Position numbers and translations under genes: made by a program. Source: Tipula vernalis (lineage: Eukaryota > Arthropoda > Insecta > Diptera > Tipulidae). Taken from it: a DNA stretch of 64,000 bases. Location: assembly GCA_958295665.1 (NCBI GenBank), contig OY282560.1, positions 22,155,653-22,219,652 of the forward strand, read 5' to 3'. Of this stretch, positions 36,906 to 49,350 are shown piece after piece. Position 1 is the first letter of the stretch. Every line of letters starts with the position of its first letter. The notes under the pieces were generated by a model. That model had not been told where the DNA came from. It made no database searches and saw only the letters and a list, made by a program, of their open reading frames with translations.

Positions 36906-38440
36906 AAACTTCGTAATGTGTATCTTGTAAATGCTGTCCAGTATTTCTGCAAATTCTATAGAAAGCCAGCAGTATAAAATAAACGAAAAGCAAAAAGAAA
37001 AGCAACTAGAACATTCCAGACAGTATCAGTAAATATAGAAATCGACCAAATGTCGGTTCGAATACCGTTTCAATACAAATTAACAAAATGGCCTAAACAA
37101 TAAAACAACAGAGTCACTTCGGATTTTTTCTAAATAATTTCTTTGAATGTAAAGTCTATCGCCAGTGTCCTGTAAATATATCACATCGAATTTAAAAATA
37201 ATACAATACGATAAGAATGAGCGAATTGAAAAAGTGGTGATGGAACAGCCATTTTTATTAAAGGTGAAATACAGTTTCAACAAGTAAAAATATGCAAATT
37301 GCAGGCCTTTTTTGCAGGATTTCTTTTATTTTCCTCTGAATGGTTTGTTAATAGGCTCAGTTTGCTAAATAACAAGCACATTTTTTCTAGCAAATCAGAA
37401 TTGTTTACTATACTATAGTTTGCTAGTTCAGGCTAAATACAAATTTAAAACATTCTGAATTTTAGGAATATTTTTCTCTAAATCCGAACTAATTTTGCCA
37501 CAATAGACAAAATTTTGAGGCTAAAATAAAATTTTAATTTTACAATTTTTATTAACAGCTACTGAATCATTTCCAATTTTGCCTAATATAAGCAAATTTT
37601 GCTTGTTAGCAATTCAAAAAACTCTCAACTAACAACAGAAGAAATTTTTTGAAATTTTTCAATTTCTGAAAATACAACTCGCAGAGGATTTACCCCATCT
37701 TTAAACATTTAAAAATTATTTAACATATCCAAAAACGCAAAATAACATCAAACTCATAACATCCGCCAACTATAAATGGTAACCAAATATTTCATGTGAG
37801 CTCGAATAAATCCGCTGCGGATTTTTTTTTAGTTTCATAACAGCTGCAATGGGGCGGAATTTTTTGATATCGTAAAAATCCGAAATCGAAAAATTCCAAA
37901 TTATTGACCCTTTGAAGCTTAAATATATCGAACATAAAAAACGACTGGAACAGTTTACCCAGTCTCACGGTTTGATGAATAGTAAAAATTTCAACAGTCT
38001 TATAAAATTGAATTCAGAGCAGATTGATTGCAAATATGAGTTAAATTCAAATCAGATCAAATAAATTATATCGCTCGTATCGCTTCTTCTGATGGTTGTT
38101 TAGCACAAACGTTTACGGTTATTTTTTAATTAGCTTTAACCGTTGACAAATGTACTGGAGTGGATTTGATATTTGAGCCTGGAAAATTGTCTGGAAAATG
38201 GAAGTTTAATTTTGATTTTTCCATTCTAAATTGAATTTTCCAGAATATTTTAACAATAAATCTTCATTTTTCAAGAATTGCTACATAGGGGTATTAATGA
38301 AAATCCGAAAAAAAAATCCTAATTCCTAAAAAAATAGGAAATAATGCTCGTTAATTCCGCGGTTGTTAATTCACGTACCTTCAGCAATCTTTTCCAAAAA
38401 TAGCCAGAATTTTCTTCATTCTGAATAAATAAAGGCCCTT
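36906..38440. other. Intergenic, nothing recognised
   Basis: AT-rich, no coding motif. GGTTCGAATACC at 37053 resembles a tRNA T-loop/B box but has no cloverleaf around it. Confidence 0.35.
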
Positions 38441-39110
38441 AAAATTCATGGAATTATAGACCAATCAGCATCCTTCTAACATAAACAAAATTTGTAATAA
38501 TAATCTTATGCCAGACAATCAGTTTGGATTTAGATATTCTACGGTACATGCTTCAGATGTATGTCGAAATCTCAATAATAACATTTGCAAGCGTTTCAAT
38601 CAGTTTAGCTAGATGTTGAAAAATCAAACTTTCTTCCAAAATATTTTGAAATTGTGAAAGTAAATGTGGAAAGCGATATCCATTAATTGGAAAACATTTA
38701 CAAATGAAATCAACTATTATAAGTCAATAGAACAAAAAAAAATTGTAAATTCCCTGGGAATACATTTGGATCGTTTTACCTGAACGAGAGCAGATTAATC
38801 TACAAATCCCAAAAGCTAAGCAAATATTTTGGGAAATTCAAAAAACTTTAAATCCAAATGTTAAATGTTATGGCCCCAATTTGGGTTAATTAATTAATTT
38901 GTGTATCACCAATTTTATACAACAGGATACACTAAATTAAATTTAATAAAATTAGACAATTAAAATATTTCAAAATTTACCAATAATTTAAAAGAAATTT
39001 CGGGATCAATTCCTTAAATGCATTCCTAGATATGTAGATTAAAGTCATACGCCGACCATACTTTATTAAAGGACGCTGATGAATGATAAATCGGCTCATA
39101 TTTAACGTTT
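38440..39110 (+). pseudogene. LINE (Jockey-like) reverse transcriptase relic
   Basis: Shows NYRPISILLT (about 38452) followed by MPDNQFGFRYSTVHA (about 38509), diagnostic of non-LTR RT domains 2a to 3. A downstream NSLGIHLDRF (about 38752) matches the late RT motif LGxxLD. Many stops and frameshifts. The catalytic YADD box is not visible. Confidence 0.7.
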
Positions 39111-40202
39111 AATTTAGCATAAGAAGCGGCAGCCTAATTTGAAAATCTTTATCGCGCGGCCCTCGTAATGGAGTATAATGTATCGAGCCAAATCAAAGAT
39201 GCTATAGATACTAGTATAGGCTCGCTTGCGTCTCTAGCTAGCTTTTGTAGAGCGTACACTAAAAAGCGGCTTTGCAATCTCTCTATAAGTGATCTGAGTG
39301 GTTAATATAAAGCGGATCCCATATATGGCAACACGAAAATGGATCATGAAAATCTTTAGAAAACCTTTTAACAAACCCAACCAAACCATAGATTCGAAGT
39401 AAATGTTTCAAAAACATTATCGTAACTAGTGAGTGAGCGTAATCGAGTAAAAAATATTGTTTTGCATTTGGAGATGTTTAGCATCAAATTATGCGATCGG
39501 ATTGAAACTTAATCGCATAATTAGCTCCAACAAAAATTTTAATGTCGTCCACATAAATGAGAATGTCGGAGTTAATCGCATAATGGAAGTGGTGCTAGCA
39601 ATTTTCACAATTTGAGTTCTAAATTCCAAATAAAAGTTACAATCCAAGGAGAGATTTTGATTTGGCTTAGTAGTAAATATTTAAGGAAGGACGTGGCTAG
39701 ATAACAGATCCATAGCTGCGACGTTGTTTTTCTGTCTGTAAATAATTTGTAAATGGCCGGATTAATATACCAAGAGGTCAAACGTTCGATTTATTGAGTA
39801 GGTGGGAATGTGAACCCTTCAATCTAAATTTAAAGGAAAGGAATGTGAGTGATCTGCCCAAAATACGACCTGTGGAGAGTTTACAATAACGGGCGTGTTC
39901 GTCCACACAACACCTTGCATTGTACTCGGCAAATTACCGTTATTGGAGTTGGAGCCAGACTCACCGAAACTATTTACCAAGGCATTGATTAGTTTGTGTT
40001 TTTCTACCACCTCCGATTCAGTTATTTTATGTACAATTTTTCGGTGGCTCTATCCACAATCAAGTCAACTTTCTTCAAAAGTTTGGACATGTTGTTATTC
40101 GTGACTAATGGTTTCAATTAATTTGAAATTATCTATTAAAAGCCCCTACTACCATCAACAATTCATTTAAATGTGGACCTCATTTGACCGACCATGGAAT
40201 AT
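39111..40202. other. Intergenic, nothing recognised
   Basis: No convincing gene. Short open frames in both directions around 39820-40100 carry no motif. Confidence 0.35.
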
Positions 40203-40959
40203 CCTGTTAAATTTGCCGAATGTAAAAAGTCGATAATGCAGAATACGTTATTAACATTCCAGAAAAAAATTTAGTGGTTTTTAGCCGAAAGTTAACAGGG
40301 TACATAGTTTTAATAAAAACTTGTGTAAATAGTTGTACGTGGAAAACTTAATTCCAACTAATCTTGGAAAATATGGTATCAAAAAATCAGAAGAATCCAC
40401 AAAATTGGAATAAAATCAGCCTTGAGAGTGTTATATCTGGAGATGGATTGCATTGATATGACTTGTCAATAGCTATCGCATGAAAGAAGATCAGTTCAAG
40501 TTTCCTGTGTGAAATCTGGGAAAATTAGATTTTCCAAAAATCATTAGAAAGTTTTTGTAAAATCAACGCTAGAGTGTTACATCTGGAGATAGATTCGAAT
40601 ATTCCCAAATTTCCTATGGGAAAGTTTTTACTGAATTTTTTTCTTGCGATATAGCTTAAATATTTTTTTGGGCGTTGGACCTGTAAATTTTATGCCAACG
40701 AGTATTTAGGTTCCTTGATTCCATTGAAAATCACCTTAGTATACATCAGCCGATTCAGAGCAATAAAAATCCAAAATAGAGGCAAGTTTTGCCATGCATC
40801 GATAGTAATTTCTGGCTACACACTTTAGACTGATTATGACTTAATTTTTTTATTTTCGGCTGGGATAACACAATCTGCATTACCAATTTTTATTTTCGGC
40901 GGACCTTAGTATGGTTCTGCATTATCGACTTTTTTCTTTCGGCTGGCTAATTTTGGTAT
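40203..40959. mobile_element. Foldback-like element, copy 5
   Basis: Flanked by CCATGGAATAT on both sides (40192-40202 and 40960-40970): the family's 9-bp duplication plus two bases that may belong to the element end. Left end CCTGTTAAATTTGCCGAATG is mutated from the family consensus; the right end keeps TATTTTCGGCTGG...CTGCATTATCGACTTTTT. Fewer internal units than other copies, and more diverged. Confidence 0.85.
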
Positions 40960-41364
40960 CCATGGAATATTAAATAAAAATAAAGGAATTAATAAAACCC
41001 TGAACCGCAAACTTTTTTTTTCCTTATCAAATTGGATACACAGAAGATGAAAATCAAATACGAACAATTTACCATGTTAAAAGGACTCCGAACTAAGAAT
41101 GATTTGACTCCACAAAAGTCAACAACTTATCGGATTACATGAGGTGCAGGAATACTTTTAATGTATGTGAAGTTAGTCCGAATTTCAGCTCGAAATATTT
41201 TTTAGGATTGTGTCTCGGCTAAATGTAATGTAAGTTTCGGGCCGGTCCGAAATTTTCCTAATATAAACGCATTTTTTAGTTGCATTCCGAAAAAAATTAA
41301 AACAATCAAAAATGATCTTAAAAGCATTGAATTTAAAATTATTTGTGGGATACATATAATGTAA

Positions 41365-41635
41365 TATGGAATAATAGTGGCTACTCCAAACTCATCTGCT
41401 GATGCCAAATTGTAGTTTTGTCTATCCTGAGTGGATGGATAATTCCTAAGAAACTTGTAGCCAACTCATATTGTAATGGTGGTACATAGGTTGTAATCTG
41501 GATAGACAAAACTACCTTTTCGCCTCAGCACATGTGTTTGGAATGATGGTACATTGGTTGTACTCAGACTACCATTTGGCTTCAGCAGATTTGTTTGGAA
41601 ATCCTTATAGCCACTATTATTCCATATTTTAATTT
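41365..41635. repeat. Hairpin of imperfect inverted repeats
   Basis: ATATGGAATAATAGTGGCTA (41367) is inverted as TAGCCACTATTATTCCATAT near 41608. GTAGTTTTGTCTATCC (about 41413) is inverted as GGATAGACAAAACTACC (about 41500). Part of the interior of the 6-kb unit. Confidence 0.85.
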
Positions 41636-41829
41636 ATTTTGTTCCTTTTATACCTGCGAAGAACATAGCAAACAAAATAACAAATTTCTCGCATACGTAT
41701 ACGTATTTTTATTTAGTCGTAATACAAATTATACGCCTGAATGTGGATTAAGAATGAAATTACTTAACCTTATAATCCAATTCAGTGACGATTTTTGTTC
41801 AATAAAGAAACCAAACAAGATTTGTCCTT

Positions 41830-43960
41830 AGTATGCACTTGATGTAAAAATTATCAAATGTCCGACGAAATTTGTTCAACAAAAATCAAAAGTCCCAAAG
41901 TCAAATGATTTTTGTCGAATGTTTGAAGTATGCACTTGATGTGAAAATTATCAAATGGCCGGTCCCTGGGGTCGGCCATATAAATAACAAGCAATATTTG
42001 CATCAAATGTTGTACGATATTTCGCCGACGAATGTTCGAGTATGCACTTGATGCAAAAATTATCAAATGGTCGGTCCCTGGTGTCGGCCATATATATAAC
42101 AAGCAAAATTTGCATCAAATGTTGTACGATATTCCGCCGACGAAATTTATTCAAGAAAAATCAAAAGTCCCAAAGTCAAATGATTTTTGTCGAATGTTCG
42201 AGGTATGCACTTCGGTCGGTCCCTTTGGTCGGCCGTATAAATAACAAGCAATACTTGCATCAAACGTTGTACGATATTCCGCCGACGAAATTTGTTCAAC
42301 AAAAAACAAAAGTCTCAGAGTCAAATGATTTTTGTCGAATGTTTGAAGTATGCACTTGATGTGAAAATTATCAAATGGCCGATCCCTGGGGTCGGCCATA
42401 TAAATAACAAGCAATATTTGCATCAAATGTTGTACGATATTCCGCCGACGAATGTTCGAGTATACACTTGATGCAAAAATTATCAAATGGTCGGTCCCTG
42501 GGGTCGGCCATATAAATAACAAGTAATATTTGAATCAAATATTAAACGATTTTCCGCCAACGAAATTTGTTTAACAAAAATCAAGAGTCCCAAAATCAAA
42601 TGATTTTTCTCGAATGTACAAAGTATGCACTTGATGTAAAAATTATCAAATGATCGGTCCCTGGGGTCGGCCATATTTATAACAAGCAAAATTTGCATCA
42701 AATGTTGTACGATATTCCGCCGACGAAATTTGTTCAACAAAAATCAAAATTCCCAAAGTCAAATGATTTTTGTCGAATGTTTGAAGTATGCACTTGATGT
42801 GAAAATTATCAAATGGTTGGTCCCTGGGGTCGGCCATAAAAACAACAAGCAATATTTGCATCAAATGTTGTACGATATTCCGCCAACGAAATGTATTCAA
42901 CAAAAATCAAAAGTCCCAGAGTCAAATGGTTTTGGTCGAATGTTCGAAGTATGCACTTGATGTAAAAAATTATCAAACGGTCCCTGGGGTCGGCCATATA
43001 AACAACAAGCTATATTTGCATCAAATGTTGGACGATTTTCCGCCGACGAAATTTGTTCAACAAAAATCAAAAGTCCCAAAGTCAAATAATTTTTGTCGAA
43101 TGTTCGAAGTATGCGCTTGATGTAAAAATGATCAAATGGCCGGTCCTTGGGGTCGGGCATATAAATAACAAGCAATATTTGCATCAAATGTTGTACGATA
43201 TTCCGCCAACGAAATGTATTCAACAAAAATCAAAAGTCCCAGAGTCAAATGGTTTTTGTCGAATGTTCGAAGTATGCACTTGATGTAAAAAATTATCAAA
43301 CGGTCCCTGGGGTCGGCCATATAAACAACAAGCTATATTTGCATCAAATGTTGGACGATTTTCCGCCGACGAAATTTGTTTAACAAAAATCAAGAGTCCC
43401 AAAATCAAATGATTTTTCTCGAATGTACAAAGTATGCACTTGATGTAAAAATTATCAAATGATCGGTCCCTGGGGGTCGGCCATATATATAACAAGCAAT
43501 ATTTGCATCTAATGTTGTACGATATTCCGCCGACGAAATTTGTTCAACAAAAATCAAAATTCCCAAAGTCAAATGATTTTTGTCGAATGTTTGAAGTATG
43601 CACTTGATGTGAAAATTATCAAATGGTTGTTCCCGGGGTCAGCCATAAAAATAACAAGCAATATTTGCATCAAATGTACGATACTCCGCCGACAAAATTT
43701 GTTCAACAAAAATTAAAAGTCCCAAAGTCAAATGATATTTGTCGAATGTTCGAAGTATGCACTTGATGAAAAAATTATCGAATGGTCGGTCCCTTTGGTC
43801 GGCCATATAAATAACAAGCAATATTTGCATCAAATGTTGTACGATATTCCGCCGATGAAATTTGTTCAACAAAAATCAAAAGTCCCAAAGTCAAACGATT
43901 TTTCTCGAATCAAATGGTTGGACCTCGGGGTCGGCCATATAAATAACAAGCAATATTTGC
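41830..43960. repeat. 163-bp tandem satellite, about 13 copies
   Basis: The phrase GTATGCACTTGATG recurs near 41830, 41929, 42030, 42202, 42349, 42460, 42623, 42786, 42949, 43108, 43271, 43432, 43597 and 43755. Full units are about 163 bp; several carry deletions, and one ~320-bp two-unit block is nearly duplicated (about 42895-43060 and 43215-43380). Each unit contains CCCTGGGGTCGGCCATATAA and GATATTCCGCCGACGAAATT. Open frames across it are by-products of the repeat. A single inverted remnant lies at about 46735-46845. Confidence 0.93.
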
Positions 43961-44554
43961 ATCAAACATCAACATTTTTTTTTTTTTTCGAAAACTAAAA
44001 TTAAAAATTCTTGGACATTTCTGCCAAAAGAATGATTGAATACGTCAATTACTGAATTGATGGAGGAAGAACGTGACAACCTGATTGAAATAAACTCAGA
44101 CTTATGGTTAAAACTATGTATTTGAGGCCACAAATATATTCCACCTCTAAAGGGTTTGCCAATTGTTCAACGAATTTTGTGAAACAACATGCACAGTACT
44201 GGTAATTATAAAATTGAAGCATCGAATTCGATTAACATAATCTCTTTGAAGATAAGGCATTAAGTCTAAAGAGAACTTTTAATACAAAAAAAAATGTTTT
44301 AATTTTTTTATGCTTAATAAAGGAGTTTCCATGGATTTTGAAACACTTAATATAACCCCATTGTCAAATTTGCCCTAAAAGTTGAAAAACAAATTTAGTC
44401 TTGAGTTATTTCAAGTACAAAAGTGCCAAAAACACGCTTTCTGACAATTTTAGGTTAGAATATCTCAAAATCCAGACGTGAAAGGGTAATTCTGTGGTAA
44501 GATACTGATTCAGCGTAAAATATTACTTCGGATACGACTATTTAATAAATAAAA
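43961..44554. other. Spacer between satellite and gypsy relic; nothing recognised
   Basis: AT-rich, with no motif or repeat I can identify beyond its position in the 6-kb unit. Confidence 0.35.
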
Positions 44555-44629
44555 ATATTTAACCCTTTCTTAGGGTTTCGTAGTTGCCGTAACAACTGAT
44601 GGCTTTCAGAAACGAACTAAGTTTCGATA
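44555..44629 (-). pseudogene. Gypsy RT fragment, downstream half (split by foldback copy 6)
   Basis: The minus strand reads LSSFLKAISCYGNY, matching the RT-RNase H connection motif RSFLGAINYYGKF of gypsy elements. It directly abuts the foldback insertion, and its upstream partner is at 46471-46715. Confidence 0.6.
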
Positions 44630-46470
44630 ATTCTGTTAAAGTTAGCCGAAAGCTGCCAGCCGAAAGTGAAAAGTCGATAATGCAGATTGTGTTAGTCCAG
44701 CCGAAAGTAAAAAAAACTTGTAATGCAGATTGTCTAATTCAGGCCGAAAGTAAAAGGTCGATAATGCAGATTATGATATAACATTCCAGCCGAAAATAAA
44801 AAATTTAGTAGTTATCAGCCGAAAGTAAATAGGATACATAGAAATCTATAACTATAAATTTTAGTAAATAAATTTACGTGTAAAACTTTGCTTCGTAGAA
44901 AATATCGGAAAATCAGAAGAATATACAAAATTGGAATAAAATCAGCCTCTAGAGTATATATCTGTAGCTGAATCGTTTTTATGTGATTTGTCAATAGCTG
45001 TCGAATTAATCAATTCTGTTCAAGTTTCCCGTGGGAAACCTCGGAAAATTCGATTTTCCAAAAATTATTAGAAAATTTGTATAAAATCAGCCTCTAGAGT
45101 GTTATGTCTGGAGATAGATTGCATTGATGTGACTTGTCAATAGCTATTGCAGGAAAAAAATTCAGTTCAAGTTTCTCGTGGGAAATCTCGGAAAATTCGA
45201 TTTTCCAAAAATGATTAGAAAATTTGTATAAAATCAAATTCTAGAGTGTTACATCTGGAGATGGATTGGATTGATGTGACTTGTCAATTGCTATCGCAGG
45301 AAAAAAATTCAGTTCAAGTTTCCCGTGGGAAATCTCGGAAAATTCGATTTTCCAAAATTTATTAGAAAATTTGTATAAAATGAAATTCTAAAGTGTTATG
45401 TCTGGAGATGGATTCAATTGATGTGATTACTAAATAGCTATCGCAAGAAAAAAATTCAGTTCAAGTTTCCCGTGGGAAATCTCGGAAAATTCAATTTTCC
45501 AAAAATTATTAGAAAATTTGTATAAAATCAGCCTCTAGAGTGTTATGTCTGGAGATGGATTGGATTGATGTGACTTATCAATAGCTATCGCAGGAAAAAA
45601 AATTCAGTTCAAGTTTCCCGTGGGAAATCTCGGAAAATTCGATTTTCCAAAAATTATTAGAAAATTTGTATAAAATCAGCCTCTAGAGTGTTATGTCTGG
45701 AGATGGATTTAACTGATGTGATTGCTCAATAGCTATCGCAGGACAAAAATTCAGTTCAAGTTTCCCGTGGAAAATCTCGGAAAATTCAAAAAAGTTTCCA
45801 GCAGAATGTTAGAAATGGATGAATAAAAGAAGCTTCTAGAGTGTTATGTCTGGAGATGGTTTGGATTGATGTGACTTGTCAATAGCTATCGCAGGATAAA
45901 AATTCAGTTCAAGTTTCCCGTGGGAAATCTCGGAAAATTCGATTTTCCAAAAATTATTAGAAAATTTTCCGAAATCGGAAAATCGAATTTTTCGAGATTT
46001 CCCACGGGAAACTTGGACTGAATTTTTTTCCTGCAATAGCTATTGACAAGTCACATCAATGCAATCCATCTCCAGACATAACACTCTAGAGGCTGATTTT
46101 ATTCATCCATTTCTTACTTTCGGCTGGAAACTTTTTTGAATTTTCCGAGATTATTCACAGGAAACTTGTACTGATTTTTTTTCCTACGATAGCTATTGAT
46201 AAATTACATCAATGCAATTCATCTCCAGGCATAACACTTTAAAGGCTGATTTTATACAAATTTTCTAATAATTTTTGGAAAATCGAATTTTCCGAGATTT
46301 CCCACGGGAAACTTGAACTGAATTTTTTTCCTGCGATAGCTATTGACAAGTCACATCAATCCAATCTATCTCCAGACATAACACTCCAGAGGCTGATTTA
46401 TTTTCGGCTGGAATGTCAATAACATAATCTGCATTATCGACTTTTCACTTTCGGCTAACTTTAACAGGGT
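44630..46470. mobile_element. Foldback-like element, copy 6 (largest)
   Basis: Target duplication GTTTCGATA (44621-44629) / GTTTTGATA (46471-46479), 8 of 9. Left end ATTCTGTTAAAGTTAGCCG, right end CGGCTAACTTTAACAGGGT. The left arm holds six internal units starting at CTAGAG or an equivalent near 45093, 45241, 45388, 45535, 45683 and 45836, spaced 147-148 bp (last 153). Orientation flips near 45975 (TTTTCCGAAATCGGAAAA), and two inverted units follow. Non-coding. Confidence 0.95.
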
Positions 46471-46715
46471 GTTTTGATATCCGTTGTTGGCGGCAATTGC
46501 TGAATTACCTCGATCTTGGCTTGGTCGGGGCGCAACCCATTAAGAGTGAACCTGGATAGTCCTGGGTGCGGCCGAGGACAGAAAACAGATCCTTTCGATA
46601 TCGTCGAGATATGCTGCAATTAAGTGAATTCCTCCCAGCATCGTGTCCATCATCTGTTGGAAATGCCTGGTGCAGATTCCACTATGCTCTGCAAACGATT
46701 CATATGGAACTCAGA
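46471..46715 (-). pseudogene. Gypsy RT fragment, upstream half
   Basis: The minus strand shows FQQMMDTMLGGIHLIAAYLDDI (46590-46680), including the catalytic YLDD, then NGLRPDQAKIEVIQQLPP towards 46485. These are gypsy RT motifs, with an internal deletion and frameshift. The frame is interrupted exactly at foldback copy 6. Confidence 0.75.
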
Positions 46716-46734
46716 TTAATACTACGTACGACGT

Positions 46735-46845
46735 TATATGGCCAACCCCAGGCACCGGCCATTTGATAATTTTTATAAAAAGTGTACTACGAATATTCGA
46801 CAAAAATCATTTAACTTTGGGACTTTTGATTTTTGTTGAATAAAT
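46735..46845. repeat. Inverted partial unit of the 163-bp satellite
   Basis: TATATGGCCAACCCCAGGCACCGGCC...ATTCGACAAAAATCATTT...GGGACTTTTGATTTTTGTTG is the reverse complement of the satellite unit at 41830-43960. It lies just inside the right end of the 6-kb unit. Confidence 0.9.
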
Positions 46846-47160
46846 TTAGTCACTACAATTCGTTTGTCCGAACGACACCAAAATCGCCTAAATTTATACT
46901 ATTTTGCTTACTCACACCACTATATTTTTTGTTATTTGCTAAGAACTTCACTTCGGTGCCATTTTATATTCTTATCAAATAATTTTAAAGCTTTTATGGT
47001 TTAAGAGAATAATCAAGCTCATTTTAGATTATTTTAATTTTTTTTTTCAATAAAACGAAAAAATTCGTGTTGTATTAGGAAAAAAATTATATTGAATTTA
47101 GCCGAGACACAATCCTAAAAAATATTTCGGGCTGAATTTAGGGATAAATTCACATACATA

Positions 47161-47880
47161 TATACTGTTAAACGTATTGAACATCAGAAATTGATCGAGA
47201 TATGAAAAAGTACCGGTGTAAAAGTGTTCGCCACTTAGAGTTCACCAATGTGGATGTAAGTCACAAATTTTTACCGAAGATAAAATGTAACTTGCATTTT
47301 CTAATCATATATACCAAACATATATGGTTTAAATCGGGTTATGTAATAACTTGTTAAACCTAAAATTCAACGGTTTTTATTGTTTATTTATTTAATTGAA
47401 AAATGATATTTCAACCATATCTACCGATTTTATTGATTTCTGACCCTCTAGTCAAATTATAACGGTATTTCAACGTTTTTAAACGTTTCTTAAAAATGTC
47501 AAAAGAAACAGTTTATTTTAAACGTTATAAAAGCAATTTAAAACCTAATCCAAATTTCTGCCGAGGACGATTAACGATTTTTAAGCTATTTTTCAAACAT
47601 ATTGAACATATTAAAGAAAACTAGAATTTCGAAGTATTCAGTTTGCATGATATTGGAGTACAATTCTGTAGTGCTACAAAATGTTCTGAATGGGTGCATT
47701 GTATGTGGTGGGAATCGAATCCGGTATCCCCCGATCTAAACGCCGCAGCTTTGGTCGGTCAAGTCAAGTCTTCACGCAAAATATGTCAGATTTAACAATT
47801 ATGTCCTCAATAAATGTTTCCTGCCTTCACAACAGTGCAATAGGTCAAATATATTTTAATAATCTTTAAGGTATATGATT
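47161..47880. other. Intergenic; one tRNA-like B box
   Basis: No gene. On the minus strand at about 47707-47720, GATTCGATTCCCACC fits the pol III B-box consensus GGTTCGANTCC, preceded by AGCTGCGGCGTTTAGATCGG. It may be the remnant of a tRNA-derived SINE; I cannot build a full cloverleaf. Confidence 0.35.
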
Positions 47881-49350
47881 CCCACCATCTGATTGCGAAT
47901 TTTATTAAACAAAAACTGACATCACAAAATTTATATAAATAAAAACAAATAAAACATTAACAATAAACTATTTTACATTATAAATATTGTACAAAAAAAA
48001 GCAAATACAATTATTTTGTTGTTATTGTTTTTAATATTTTGCATAAATACGAAAAAACATAAGACATAATTATTATTATTGTACAAAATATAATTTTATT
48101 TATATTTATATTATTAACAAATTTATATATTTGTATTGTAAACCTTTATGTACACATATAGTCTTCACACATATATAAAGAAAATGCCTTAGGGCAAAAA
48201 AAATCCAAACGAAATGCAACAAAAAAAAAAATTGAAAAGAGTCAAGTCAAATCGTGCAAGGAACCTTTTTATTTTATTATTTTAGATTGTCTTAAAGTTT
48301 ATAAAAAAAAAATAAAAATTATTATTGTTGTTTGTATACAAATATTTCGAAATGAATGAAATCGTCGTATGTACATACATATATTATGTTATATGTCTTA
48401 TGTGTAGGTATGTAATACAAAAATAAATAAAATTATAAATTATTTATGTTTTCATTTTTTATGATTCATTTTTCTGTGAATTAAATTTTCACTGTACACA
48501 CAAACCATACAACAATGCAAGCGAATAAATTGTTTCGTCGCATTTTTGTTGATATACAGTGCATAAAACATATATAATTATATTGTTATTCTTGAAACCC
48601 CTGTTCTATATACCTGCATATACCAAATATCCTTAATTATTAACCAATCGATCGATACACACTATATAAACATACTTTAGAAAACCGTTTTTTTTATTTT
48701 CATTTTTATAAATAATTTATAAACAAGATAAAAAAAAGAGTTTGAAACTTAATAGAAAAACAACAAATTTGAAAAGGTTAAAGCGATAAATTTTTTATGA
48801 TTTTATTAAATAGGGTGGGACAAATAAAACTAAACTCGCATAAAATGTATACCATATATAAATTTGACAAGAGTTCAATTTAAATATATAAATTTTAATT
48901 ATGCTAATTTCCTTAAATACTTAATTGAAATAAATACAAAAATGTAAAACCGAAGAATACATAATTATCCGTATTATTGTTATTTTGATTTATATTGGAT
49001 ATAACTAGAAGGACGCCATTTATGAATTTTTTTTTTTTTTTTTTTTGAAAGAGGGAAGTTTTTACGTGTGCGATTCAATTAACGTAAGGCAGCTGTCATT
49101 GATTTATTCGACTATATTATACTTTTTCGATAGTTTCTAATTTTTATCAGGTGGTATAATGTGTATTAAGTTAAAAACTTTATAATAAATTGAATTTAAA
49201 TTTTAATGTTGCGTCGTGTTGCAAGATGTTGCATGCAACTTTTTATGCAACATATTTGCAATGTAATGCAACGTTTAATTTGTTGTATAATATTTGTCGT
49301 TAAACCGTTTTTATATGTGATTTCAAAAAAAATTGATACATAACCAAAAT
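47880..49350. other. AT-rich island, no gene
   Basis: Very AT-rich with A/T runs and no recognisable element or coding motif. Of the same character as 3600-4770, 12450-13200 and 31000-31900. Confidence 0.45.

Larger units (their letters stand above)
41159..47160. mobile_element. About 6-kb unit bounded by ~250-bp inverted ends
   Basis: The left end (41165-41420) GTATGTGAAGTTAGTCCGAA...TTTTTTAGGATTGTGTCTCGG is inverted at the right (about 46860-47155): CCGAGACACAATCCTAAAAA...TTCACATAC. The ends are homologous to the 530-bp element at 11911-12440. Inside are a hairpin (41365-41635), the 163-bp satellite, foldback copy 6 and a gypsy RT fragment. No transposase found and no clear target duplication, so it may instead be two solo ends in opposite orientation. 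Confidence 0.6.

Noticed and set aside
37050..37065. tRNA-like GGTTCGAATACC
   Set aside because: No acceptor stem, anticodon arm or A box at proper spacing.
41854..43998. Many similar 60-123 codon open frames on both strands
   Set aside because: All are translations of the 163-bp satellite, on both strands at once, interrupted at unit deletions; not genes.
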